Positions 1 through 7,586 of a DNA stretch of 64,000 nt are shown in pieces. Position numbers and translations under genes: made by a program. Within the stretch, counting starts at the first letter, position 1; each line of letters starts with the position of its first letter. The stretch is from CAYWWM01 sp965198025 (GTDB lineage: Bacteria > Acidobacteriota > Terriglobia > 2-12-FULL-54-10). Under the pieces are notes generated by a model that saw only the letters and a program-made list of their open reading frames with translations, made no database searches and was not told where the DNA came from. The DNA lies in NCBI GenBank assembly GCA_965198025.1, contig OZ240237.1, positions 2,232,001 to 2,296,000 of the forward strand, given 5' to 3'.

Positions 1-596
1 CGTTCAACCTGAACAACGATCCCTCCTATGACACCGGCCTCCTCTGTGGCGGGACGCTCGACATATTCGTGGAACCGATCCTTCCCACTCCCTATTTGTA
101 CATCTTTGGCGCGGGACACGTCTCGATGGCGCTCTCGAAGGTCGCCACCCTCGCCGGCTTCAGCACCATCATCATTGACGACCGGGACACTTACGCCAAC
201 CGTGAGCGCTTTCCCGAGGCGGCCGAGGTTTATGCTGACGAGTACGAGAAAGTCTTCGAGCGCCTGCTACCAAACAGCTCGTCGTTCCTCATCGCCGTGA
301 CGCGCGGCCACCGCGACGATATGCGCGTGCTTCGCTGGGGGGTCGGCACGACAGCCCGCTACGTCGGCATGATCGGCAGCAAGCGCAAGGTCATCGAGAT
401 CATCAAGTATCTCGAGGAGAAGGAAGGGATTGCACCCACGCAGCTCGCCCGCGTGCACGCCCCCATCGGCCTCGACATCGGCGCCATCTCGCCGGAAGAG
501 ATCGCCGTCAGCATCGTCGCCGAGATGGTCGCCGTCCGCCGGGGCGCCTTGCAGGACGCGAAGCCCCATCCGAAATCCATTCTTGCCGTCTCCTGA
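1..596 (+). CDS. xdhC: XdhC/CoxI family molybdenum-enzyme maturation protein (5' partial)
   Basis: The reading frame is open from base 3, so the gene begins before the window; the GTG at 69 is internal. XdhC-family proteins bind molybdenum cofactor and help insert it, often sulfurated, into xanthine dehydrogenase or CO dehydrogenase-type hydroxylases in the cytoplasm. Visible are the end of the N-terminal domain (CGGTLDIFVEP) and the C-terminal Rossmann-like domain with FGAGHVS near the start, a GHRDD motif, GMIGSKRK, and the family tail HAPIGLDIGAISPEEIAVSI. The mocA-like gene follows after 5 nt, as expected for a molybdenum hydroxylase maturation operon; the hydroxylase subunits probably lie upstream. 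Family assignment is secure; which enzyme it serves is not visible. Confidence 0.93.
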   Translation, partial: FNLNNDPSYDTGLLCGGTLDIFVEPILPTPYLYIFGAGHVSMALSKVATLAGFSTIIIDDRDTYANRERFPEAAEVYADEYEKVFERLLPNSSSFLIAVTRGHRDDMRVLRWGVGTTARYVGMIGSKRKVIEIIKYLEEKEGIAPTQLARVHAPIGLDIGAISPEEIAVSIVAEMVAVRRGALQDAKPHPKSILAVS

Positions 597-601
597 GAAG
601 A

Positions 602-1261
602 TTGTCTCCTCCGGATCATTCCGAATCATTTCGCGGAACGGTTGCAGGCATCATCCTGGCCGCCGGGGAATCCCGCCGCATGGGGCGCGACAAGGCCCTG
701 CTTCCCCTCGGGCGGGAAACGTTCCTGGAGCACCTCATCGAAACCCTGCGCCACGAGGTCAGCCCGCTGCTCCTCGTGCTTGGGCACCATGCCGATGAGA
801 TTGCCGGCCGAATTCCCCGCCCTGCGGACGTCCAGATCCTCCGGAACACGGATTACAAACTCGGGCAGCTTAGTTCGCTGCGGGCAGCCCTGCGCTCGCT
901 CAAAGGCCAACCCGTAGCCGGAGTAATCGTCTGCCTCGTCGATCACCCGGCTATCACCACCGCCGTTATCCGCGCTCTGCTCGAACGGTTTCGAGGCGGG
1001 CAGTCACGCATCATCATTCCCACCTGCGATGGCCGGCGGGGCCACCCTGTGTTCTTCTCCGCAGAGTTATTTGCGGAACTGTTGGACGCGCCGCTCGACC
1101 AGGGGGCACGCGTCGTAGTGCGCCGCCATGGCGACGAAGTGGAGCTAGTCGAAACCGGTGAGGAGGGGATCCTTCTCGACATCGACCGCCCGGACGATTA
1201 TGAACTCTTGCTCGAACGGTGGAAGAAAGGGGAGGGCGGCTCTAGCTGCACACAGCCTTGA
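602..1261 (+). CDS. mocA: MocA-like molybdenum cofactor cytidylyltransferase / MobA-type NTP transferase
   Basis: This protein belongs to the MobA/MocA nucleotidyltransferase family, which adds CMP (MocA) or GMP (MobA) to molybdopterin. The N-terminal signature is clear: AGIILAAGESRRMGRDKALL, followed by a Rossmann-type sheet and CLVDHPAITT, then GRRGHPVFF, typical of MocA/CoxI-linked members. About 219 residues if it starts at the TTG at 602, five bases after xdhC; the conserved part starts about 13 residues in, so a later start is possible. Pairing with xdhC favours the CMP-transferring MocA role for a xanthine dehydrogenase-family enzyme. Its 3' end overlaps the convergent NifU-like gene by 20 nt. 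Confidence 0.87.
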   Translation: MSPPDHSESFRGTVAGIILAAGESRRMGRDKALLPLGRETFLEHLIETLRHEVSPLLLVLGHHADEIAGRIPRPADVQILRNTDYKLGQLSSLRAALRSLKGQPVAGVIVCLVDHPAITTAVIRALLERFRGGQSRIIIPTCDGRRGHPVFFSAELFAELLDAPLDQGARVVVRRHGDEVELVETGEEGILLDIDRPDDYELLLERWKKGEGGSSCTQP

Positions 1262-1601
1262 AGAAGGCTTTCAAGGCGTCTTCGGCTAGGATGCTGGCAT
1301 GCCCACTTTCCGGTGGCAGCCCGCCGAGTTTCTTCGCGATCTGGAACGCCGAAGTGCGCTCGGCTTCTTCGAGTGTTTTTCCGTGGATCAGTTCCGTTAG
1401 TAGAGACCCACAGGCGATCGCCGCTACGCAGCCGCTCGTTTTGAAGCGGACGTCCTGCAGCCGCCCTTCTTCCACCCGCACGGAGAGGCGCATGATGTCT
1501 CCGCAAGCAGGGTTGCTGACCTCGACCGTCACTGCCGGCGGCGGCAGCTCGCCCGCGTTGCGGGGATTCTGAAAGTGGTCGAGCATCGCTGGGCTATACA
1601 C
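1242..1601 (-). CDS. NifU/IscU-like iron-sulfur cluster scaffold, third ligand Cys replaced
   Basis: A 119-residue protein matching the NifU N-terminal/IscU scaffold family, on which Fe-S clusters are built before transfer. The start is the GTG at 1601, preceded by AAAGGGAG with 5-base spacing; a longer in-frame extension upstream is not family-like. MLDHFQNPRNAGEL, NPACGD (C33) and TSGC (C58) are present. The third IscU cysteine lies in the family motif HCSILAEDA; here the motif reads HASILAEDA, with Ala102. An extra cysteine appears at C64 in AIACGSL, where most relatives have Ser. It stands alone, convergent with mocA and divergent from the Nudix gene, far from the iscS operon at 23499. 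Confidence 0.85.
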   Translation of the reverse strand: MYSPAMLDHFQNPRNAGELPPPAVTVEVSNPACGDIMRLSVRVEEGRLQDVRFKTSGCVAAIACGSLLTELIHGKTLEEAERTSAFQIAKKLGGLPPESGHASILAEDALKAFFKAVCS

Positions 1602-1703
1602 AGTCGCTCCCTTTCTTGTGGGAAGATTGACTCTACAATTGTGCTTGAAAACTTCGTTCTGTAACAATTGGGAAGCCCATTTTGTTTCCGAGTGATTTAC
1701 GCC

Positions 1704-2162
1704 ATGAGTACTCAAACCAGGAAGCTCGTTGTTGCTGCGCTACTATTCGACCAGAGCCGCTTACTGATCTGCCAGCGCTCACCGCATGGCCAATTTCCGA
1801 ACAAGTGGGAGTTTCCGGGTGGCAAAGTCAACCCTGGCGAAGCTCCACAGGACGCTCTGCACCGCGAGCTGCTGGAGGAGCTAGGAATTAGCGCAGAGAT
1901 CGGTGACGAGGTCTGGCACACTGACCACCAGTACGCAGGACACTCTCCCGTTCGGCTGCTCTTCTTTTCCGTGCGGAGATATTCTTCCACGCCGGAAAAC
2001 CGCGTGTTTCAGAAGATTCTCTGGGTATATCCGCAGGATCTGACGCTATATGACTTCCTGGAAGCGGACCGTCCGCTGGTCGAACGGCTTCGCTCAGGAA
2101 AACTATTGCGGGATGGCTCACAGGCAGGTGCCTTCAGCCCCGAATCCCCGAATCGCTCTTAG
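1704..2162 (+). CDS. Nudix hydrolase, MutT-like 8-oxo-dGTP diphosphatase
   Basis: A 152-residue MutT-type Nudix protein that probably hydrolyses oxidised nucleoside triphosphates such as 8-oxo-dGTP, or dCTP-like substrates, to monophosphates. The Nudix box is complete: GG at the start of GGKVNPGEAPQDALHRELLEE, with the catalytic REXXEE core RELLEELG. WEFPGGK, typical of MutT, precedes it. The start is taken at the ATG giving MSTQTRK, because the residues upstream in the longer frame are not family-like. The last 4 bases overlap the end of the convergent prpD-like gene. The exact substrate cannot be told from sequence. Confidence 0.9.
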   Translation: MSTQTRKLVVAALLFDQSRLLICQRSPHGQFPNKWEFPGGKVNPGEAPQDALHRELLEELGISAEIGDEVWHTDHQYAGHSPVRLLFFSVRRYSSTPENRVFQKILWVYPQDLTLYDFLEADRPLVERLRSGKLLRDGSQAGAFSPESPNRS

Positions 2163-3685
2163 AACGTAAGAACTTGCAGCAGCGGGCCGAGATCAGAGAG
2201 TTGGTCAACGAACAGGAGCCCTTCGGCAGCGTTTTCGGCGCGTGACTTTCCCAGGGGTCCTTCCGCCAGGGAAAGAAACTTCCGGACCAGACTGCCATCG
2301 CTCGCCGGGTTCTGCATGCTTCCCGGCGGATACGGGACTTCCGCACGCAATACCTCCCCGCTCCGAAGCTTTACCTCCACGCGCGCTCCCATCGCTTCCC
2401 GATTGGCGGTCGTGAGCGAAGGCTCCGGCCGCAGAGTTACCTTCCGGATCAGCGCAACGGCGCACGGGTCACGAAAGCGGTCTTCTTCGAAATCCTCCAC
2501 TGTGACCGCGCCATCCAATAGGGCTCTCGCCACCACGTAGGGCACGCTGTGGTCAGCATGCTCCCGAGTCGTGATCTCGCCCTGATAGGATTGCTGGTTC
2601 TCGTAGGCTCCCTGGCTCAAGGGCACCGCAATGCTCTCGATTTCCTCCAGGTTCAAACCCTGGTCATGGACCTCGATTGCTGCCGCAATCGGCGCCTGCC
2701 CATAGACGAAGCAAGGCCACATCTTTGTGCAGCTCTTCAGGATCTGAAAGTCACCCGTGCGTTCCCGCAGAATGTCCTCGCGAAGCTCGCCGGTGACTTT
2801 CTTGCCGAAGCCGTAGACACCCTCGAAGATCGTAAGGGGGTACGTCAGGCCTTCCTGCGCTAGCAGCGCAGCAAACGTTCCGTTCCGCGCGGACATAGGG
2901 TCCGCAGTTCCTTTCGAGGGAGTCATCTCCCCGCCGCTCAGGAGCGCTCCACCGCGGACCTCTCCCAACGTGTTTCCGTGGGCCCCGGCGATCGCCATGG
3001 CGTTGGCGATGCGCGTGGCGTCGAGATCCAGCAGCTTGGCCGCCACCGCGGCGGAAGCGTAATTGGTCGTGATAGTTCCAAGGTCCCACCCTCGACTCAA
3101 CGAACCTCCATCGGTGGCATCGCGCAGCCGCAGCTGCACCTCGTGGCCGATCGTGACGCCCAGCAGAAGCTCCTTCCCGGTCAGGTTGCGCATTTCCGCC
3201 ACGGCCAAAGCCGTCGCAATGTTGATGCTGCAATGGTTCGGGGCGCCCAGCGCGGCGTAGTCGTTGTAGTCGAGATACCGAATCGCCATGCCGTTCAAGA
3301 AGGCGGCCTGATCACAGGAAACCTTGCGGCCCAGCCCGATGATCGTTGACCGAGGATGGCCCCCCTGCAGAAACACCGCTTGCTGCGCGAAGCGGACTGG
3401 CTCGGCGTTAAAAGCTCCCAGGGCGCAGCCGGTCGTATCGAGCAGTACCCGCTTGGCCTTTTCTACGACCTTCTGCGGAAGGTCCTCATACCGAAGTTCT
3501 GCCACCCAGGCCCCCATGTCTTCGGCCACAGTCGTCTGTCGGCGTCCCGCGGAACGCAAGGGTGTTTCCTGGGTCCCCGCCTGGGCTGCTAGAAGCAAGC
3601 TCGCCGTTTGAGGCGACGCGAGAGCCATCGCTCCTGCTCCCCAAGTCTTCAAGAATTCCCGGCGTCGAATGCGGGTCCAATCCAT
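2159..3685 (-). CDS. MmgE/PrpD family protein with Tat signal
   Basis: A 508-residue member of the MmgE/PrpD family (2-methylcitrate dehydratase, cis-aconitate decarboxylase and relatives). The core has family segments such as DTTGCALGA, RYLDYND and HGNTLGEVRGG, where active-site residues sit. The unusual part is the N terminus: RRREFLKTWGAGAMALA is a twin-arginine signal with a hydrophobic stretch and AQA cleavage site, so the protein should be exported folded, whereas characterised relatives are cytoplasmic. The start has a GGAGGACAG ribosome site 8 bases upstream. It is transcribed alone after the TPR gene's terminator. The substrate is unknown; export suggests a periplasmic lyase or isomerase. 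Confidence 0.88.
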   Translation of the reverse strand: MDWTRIRRREFLKTWGAGAMALASPQTASLLLAAQAGTQETPLRSAGRRQTTVAEDMGAWVAELRYEDLPQKVVEKAKRVLLDTTGCALGAFNAEPVRFAQQAVFLQGGHPRSTIIGLGRKVSCDQAAFLNGMAIRYLDYNDYAALGAPNHCSINIATALAVAEMRNLTGKELLLGVTIGHEVQLRLRDATDGGSLSRGWDLGTITTNYASAAVAAKLLDLDATRIANAMAIAGAHGNTLGEVRGGALLSGGEMTPSKGTADPMSARNGTFAALLAQEGLTYPLTIFEGVYGFGKKVTGELREDILRERTGDFQILKSCTKMWPCFVYGQAPIAAAIEVHDQGLNLEEIESIAVPLSQGAYENQQSYQGEITTREHADHSVPYVVARALLDGAVTVEDFEEDRFRDPCAVALIRKVTLRPEPSLTTANREAMGARVEVKLRSGEVLRAEVPYPPGSMQNPASDGSLVRKFLSLAEGPLGKSRAENAAEGLLFVDQLSDLGPLLQVLTF

Positions 3686-3739
3686 GATACTGTCCTCCGA
3701 AAAGGATGGCGCGCTCGGTTCGCGCGATGCTGGAAGAAG

Positions 3740-3768
3740 GCTTCAAAAGAAAAGGGGCTCGCGCCCCT
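3740..3768 (-). terminator. Rho-independent terminator after the TPR gene
   Basis: On the minus strand a perfect 6-bp stem (AGGGGC/GCCCCT, 3753-3758 with 3763-3768, 4-nt loop) is followed by TTTTCTTTT. It lies about 40 nt beyond the stop of the TPR gene and just upstream of the prpD-like gene on the same strand, so it should separate the two transcripts. Confidence 0.75.
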
Positions 3769-3808
3769 GATGTATTACGAAACGGTTATTGGCCCGGCAA
3801 CGCCGCCC

Positions 3809-5008
3809 TCACTCCTCCGACGAGGAACTCGGGGCAACCTGCTCAGCGGGCGGCAAATAGGGCTCCAGTTGCGCCAGGTTCTCCTTGATCTGCTCGGCAA
3901 ACTTACCGTCGGGGGATTCTTCCAGGTACGCGCGCATATGCTCGACCGCATCCACGTACTGCTCTTTTTGCAGCAGGATATCGGCCAGCAGAGCGTGGAC
4001 TTGCGGGATGTTTTCATGCGGCCATCGTTCTGCGTCCCGAGCGCTTTGCTCCGCATCGCCTAGCTGCTGCAAATTGAAGTTTCCGATCGCATTCAGAAAG
4101 CTGGCATAGCCGAGACTCCGGTCCAGAGACAACACTTTCGACGTCGTATCAACCGCTGCCTGCCACTGCTGGTCCTGCACCTGCATTACGGCAAGGTCCA
4201 TGTAAGGCGGGACGTATTGGGCATCCAGTGCAATTGCCTGTTGCAGCGACTCGGCAGCCTTCTCCCGTTCCCCCTCCTGGAGATGAATCCGACCCAACTG
4301 ATAATAGGCCGCGGCGTATTGGTCGTACTTGTCGATGGCCTTCTCCAAACGCTCCCGCGCCGACTTTGCCTTATTGTTCTGCAAGTCCTTGACGGCCCGG
4401 TCGTACTCCTTGCGGGCGTCGTCCGGCACCAGCAACGAAGTCATGCTGATCGCCGAACCCTGCGCCTCCGCCACCCGTTGCAGCCGGAGCGTACCGACAT
4501 CCACACGACCCATATCCGTGTGCTCCGAAATGATGCGGTTAATTGGATGGAAACCTGCGACGCTGATCTGTAATTCGCATCCGCGCAACGAGCCGGCAAA
4601 TCCGGCCGTCGTCCCTCCTAACTGCCTCCGCGAGCCGAACGTGGCTGGGGCTTCATTACTGGCGCTGAAGTCAAAATTGCTCTGCATGCCGCCGCCCAGG
4701 TTAAACGTAAAATACCCTCCCAGGTCGGTATGAATCACCTGCAGCGGCCTGAGTCCGCAACTGAGCTCCACCGTAACAGGCTCCGGGACCGGTTGGTTTG
4801 TTTCCATCAGGACCTGCCCGCTCACAAAGAGCGGTCCGCGCGGTCGATCCATCGGTCGTGTCGACCGACGCGGCCGGGTCGTCCCTCTGGTGCTCCCGGT
4901 GCTGGCACCGGAGGATGATCCTCCGCCTCGGTTCTGCGCAAATCCCGTGGGCATCATCCCGGCAATTAGCAGGACTACGATGCAGGAAATCCAGATCTTT
5001 TTGGTCAT
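3809..5008 (-). CDS. Secreted TPR-repeat protein with N-terminal carboxypeptidase-regulatory-like domain
   Basis: About 399 residues starting at MTKKIW (AAGGGGGCGAG just upstream). A signal peptide of about 25 residues ends at GFAQ, followed by a Gly/Ser/Arg-rich low-complexity linker. Residues about 60-170 look like a beta-sandwich of the carboxypeptidase regulatory type (VTVELSC, then TDLGGYFTF). The second half holds at least four tetratricopeptide repeats (for example AAYYQLGRIHLQEGEREKAA), ending in a Ser/Glu-rich tail. Such proteins usually act as periplasmic protein-interaction scaffolds. No enzyme motif is visible. It sits downstream of a B12-domain gene with a 182-nt gap, so a separate promoter is likely. 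Confidence 0.8.
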   Translation of the reverse strand: MTKKIWISCIVVLLIAGMMPTGFAQNRGGGSSSGASTGSTRGTTRPRRSTRPMDRPRGPLFVSGQVLMETNQPVPEPVTVELSCGLRPLQVIHTDLGGYFTFNLGGGMQSNFDFSASNEAPATFGSRRQLGGTTAGFAGSLRGCELQISVAGFHPINRIISEHTDMGRVDVGTLRLQRVAEAQGSAISMTSLLVPDDARKEYDRAVKDLQNNKAKSARERLEKAIDKYDQYAAAYYQLGRIHLQEGEREKAAESLQQAIALDAQYVPPYMDLAVMQVQDQQWQAAVDTTSKVLSLDRSLGYASFLNAIGNFNLQQLGDAEQSARDAERWPHENIPQVHALLADILLQKEQYVDAVEHMRAYLEESPDGKFAEQIKENLAQLEPYLPPAEQVAPSSSSEE

Positions 5009-5190
5009 TCTCGCCCCCTTCGCCCTTGGAGCCATTTGATTAGCTAGAGCCTATCCCATCCGGAGCCGGATTGGAAGGGAAAAATGCCAATTGGGCCGGG
5101 ACGAAATACACGTCCGTGGCTTTAGCGTTGAATCCCTATAGGAATTGAGCCTTGACCGGCATTCCGATCTCGATCCCGATTCCCTGTCCC

Positions 5191-5643
5191 TTACTCCGTT
5201 GGCGCCTGCGTGCGTCCTCGCACATGCGACTGCACGAATTCGATGATGCTATCGAGCGATGCCCCTGGCTGGAAGACTTCCGCCACCCCCAGCGCCTTCA
5301 TCGCGGGCACCTCGGCATCCGGGATGATTCCGCCCAGCACGACCAGCACGTCGTCCATGCGCTTTTCCTTGAGCAATGCCATTAGCCTGGGAACAATGGT
5401 GGTATGCGCCCCGGAAAGGACAGACAGACCGATTGCGTCGGCGTCTTCCTGAAGCGCAGCCGTCACGATCTGCTCCGGAGTTTGCCGCAGCCCGGTGTAG
5501 ATGACCTCCATCCCCGCGTCCCGCAGCGCGCGCGCAATCACTTTCGCACCGCGGTCATGGCCGTCCAACCCCGGCTTGGCGACGATCACTCGAATTCGCC
5601 GTTGGTTTTCCGAATGCAAGTTTCCCTCGGACCATCGCATCAT
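5191..5643 (-). CDS. Cobalamin (B12)-binding domain protein, methylmalonyl-CoA mutase C-terminal type
   Basis: A 150-residue stand-alone B12-binding domain. The cobalamin motif DGHDRG (the DxHxxG signature, His donating to cobalt) lies near residue 28, with SVLSGAH and GGIIPDAE as the other two nucleotide-tail contacts. This matches the small C-terminal subunit of split methylmalonyl-CoA or 2-hydroxyisobutyryl-CoA mutases, which pairs with a separately encoded catalytic subunit and works in the cytoplasm. No mutase large subunit, meaB or epimerase lies nearby, so its partner must be elsewhere. It is 68 nt downstream of the second TolC gene on the same strand and may be read through from it. 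Confidence 0.92.
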   Translation of the reverse strand: MMRWSEGNLHSENQRRIRVIVAKPGLDGHDRGAKVIARALRDAGMEVIYTGLRQTPEQIVTAALQEDADAIGLSVLSGAHTTIVPRLMALLKEKRMDDVLVVLGGIIPDAEVPAMKALGVAEVFQPGASLDSIIEFVQSHVRGRTQAPTE

Positions 5644-5711
5644 AGGGAAACATCCTAATGCGTGTCAACGCGGGATGTTCCCTGGCAACAATCGGGTGGG
5701 GGTTGATCTGC

Positions 5712-7586
5712 TCAGGACTGGCCCCGGATCACCTGGTCGAGCGCGATCCCGTGTTCCACAAGCATAGCGCCCGTAACCTGTTCGAGCATGACGTGTGCTT
5801 TGGCGTAGTTGGCTCGCGCCGATACCTCGGCAAACTGGGCCTGTTCGAAATCCCTCTGCATCTGAATGACATTGTAAGGGGTCGAGATACCGGCCTGCAG
5901 TTTGCGCTGCTCGGCGTCAAGCGTTTGGCGGCTCAATTCCAGCGCCTTGCGTGCGGCTTCCACCTGCGCTTTTGCCTGCACCACGCCGATCAGCGCATTC
6001 CGGACTTCGAGCCGGATCTGGTTCCGCGTTCGCTGCAGCGCCGTCTCCGCCTGCCGCAACTCCAGCTTCGCCCGCAGGTCATCGGCCTGCGCGCTGCGGT
6101 TCAGGAGCGGAATCGTCAGCGTGATGCCGAAGGCGTATTCGGGGAAGTCGAATCGCCCGATCTGCCCGAACGCACCGCTCAGACCCGCGTCCCGGCTCGA
6201 CCCCACATATTGTGCGAACACGTTTAGGCTCGGCTTCAGATTGTTCTTCGTAAACTCGGTCACGATTCTCTGGTTGAATATGCCGCCTTCAGCGCGGGCG
6301 ATCTCCGGGCGGTTCCGCATCGCCGCCGTCAGGGCCTCTTGCAGGCTTGGGATGTCGGCATCCTGCGGGTCGGGCAGCAGGTCCGTGGTTTCAATCCGCA
6401 CCGTCCCCAGGTCGCTGTCCAGACTCTTCGCCATCACGTTCTTGAGCTCGACTTCCCGGAGCTGCTCGTTGGTTTGCGCCGCGATCAGGTCCCGCTGCCG
6501 CGCCGCCACCTCCGCCTCGGCCACCACCACGTCGAGCGGCGCCAGCGTCCCGATCTCGACCTGCTTGGCGTTATCCTCCCGCAGCCGCTCCGCAACGGCC
6601 AGAGCCTGTTCCGCCGCCCGCACCTGTTCTCGCGACGCCACCAGGTCCCAGTAGAGGTTCTGCGCGTTTCCCAGGGTGAGGATGACCTGTTGCCGGAAGG
6701 CCTCGCGTGAGAGCCGTGTATTGTTCTCTGCCACGCGTTCGAACCGTTGCGTCACCGAATAGCCGAAACCGTTCCACAGCCGCTGGTTGATCGAGAAATT
6801 CAGCCGCCCCGAGAACGACGGGTTGAACCGCTGGTTGAGCTCCGTCGTGCTGCCGCGCTGCATACTCCAGCCCAGGCTGAAGCTCGTTCCCGTCGTGAAG
6901 GCCTGCGCGTAGAACACCTGGAACGCCGTCGTGTGGCTCGTCGGCGTGGCGACTCCCGATACCCGCGTGGTGTTGAGCGGGCTTGTCTCCGTGTCGATGC
7001 TGAAGTTCATGTTCAGACGGGGGTCGTAGCTCCCGCGCGGGCCGACCTGTACCACCCGCGCGTTGCCGCTGATTCTGCCGTTACCGCCCCCTCCGCCTCT
7101 GGGTCCCCCGCCAAAACCCGTGTCGTTGAGTCCAGCCCCGATCGCCCCGGCAAACAGCCCTGCTGGAATCGGCGTCCCTTGCGTTCCCCGCGGCGCCTGC
7201 CCCGACCGCGCCCGCAGCATGTCGGTCTCCGCCATCGAAAGGTTATAGCGTGCCGCGGCTAGCACCAAGTTGTTTTCGACCACTGCACCAAGGACTTGCG
7301 CCAGCGACAATCGCAGCGTCCCGCTCTGCGCATGTTGCGTCAGCGAAAGCGAGTTCTCCAGGTTGGGATCCGGCACCTCGCGCATCTTGTAGAGGTTGTA
7401 CAGCCGGGGAAACGTCGGCGGGATCTCACTGTAGTCGAACACCACCGGTGCAGGACCTTGTGCCGCGGCCGAACCGCCTGCCGCCAGAAATAGCAGCAAT
7501 CCACCCCATGCCGCCATCCTGTGTACAGCCCCAGCCGTTCGGCAACCCGAAGGCCGTTTCCTTCGGGCGTTGCGATCGAGCCTCAT
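5712..7586 (-). CDS. TolC-family outer membrane efflux protein (second of tandem pair)
   Basis: A 624-residue outer membrane factor of the TolC type, which forms the outer-membrane channel of tripartite efflux or type I secretion systems. It has a basic N terminus, a signal peptide ending in AAAQ, and two halves rich in long amphipathic helices; GTLAPLDVVVAEAEVAARQ and YNVIQMQRDFEQAQ are typical helix segments. A Gly-rich insert (GGGPRGGGGGNG) interrupts the N-terminal half. The start codon overlaps the stop of the upstream paralog by 4 nt (ATGA), so the two are translationally coupled. No adaptor or pump gene is adjacent. Length is longer than E. coli TolC (493), as in many acidobacterial homologs. 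Confidence 0.9.
   Translation of the reverse strand: MRLDRNARRKRPSGCRTAGAVHRMAAWGGLLLFLAAGGSAAAQGPAPVVFDYSEIPPTFPRLYNLYKMREVPDPNLENSLSLTQHAQSGTLRLSLAQVLGAVVENNLVLAAARYNLSMAETDMLRARSGQAPRGTQGTPIPAGLFAGAIGAGLNDTGFGGGPRGGGGGNGRISGNARVVQVGPRGSYDPRLNMNFSIDTETSPLNTTRVSGVATPTSHTTAFQVFYAQAFTTGTSFSLGWSMQRGSTTELNQRFNPSFSGRLNFSINQRLWNGFGYSVTQRFERVAENNTRLSREAFRQQVILTLGNAQNLYWDLVASREQVRAAEQALAVAERLREDNAKQVEIGTLAPLDVVVAEAEVAARQRDLIAAQTNEQLREVELKNVMAKSLDSDLGTVRIETTDLLPDPQDADIPSLQEALTAAMRNRPEIARAEGGIFNQRIVTEFTKNNLKPSLNVFAQYVGSSRDAGLSGAFGQIGRFDFPEYAFGITLTIPLLNRSAQADDLRAKLELRQAETALQRTRNQIRLEVRNALIGVVQAKAQVEAARKALELSRQTLDAEQRKLQAGISTPYNVIQMQRDFEQAQFAEVSARANYAKAHVMLEQVTGAMLVEHGIALDQVIRGQS

Noticed and set aside
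7358..7366. CCAGGTTGG on the plus strand
   Set aside because: It lies antisense to a TolC gene, with no in-frame TGA in front of it; a 9-mer match is expected by chance in 64 kb.
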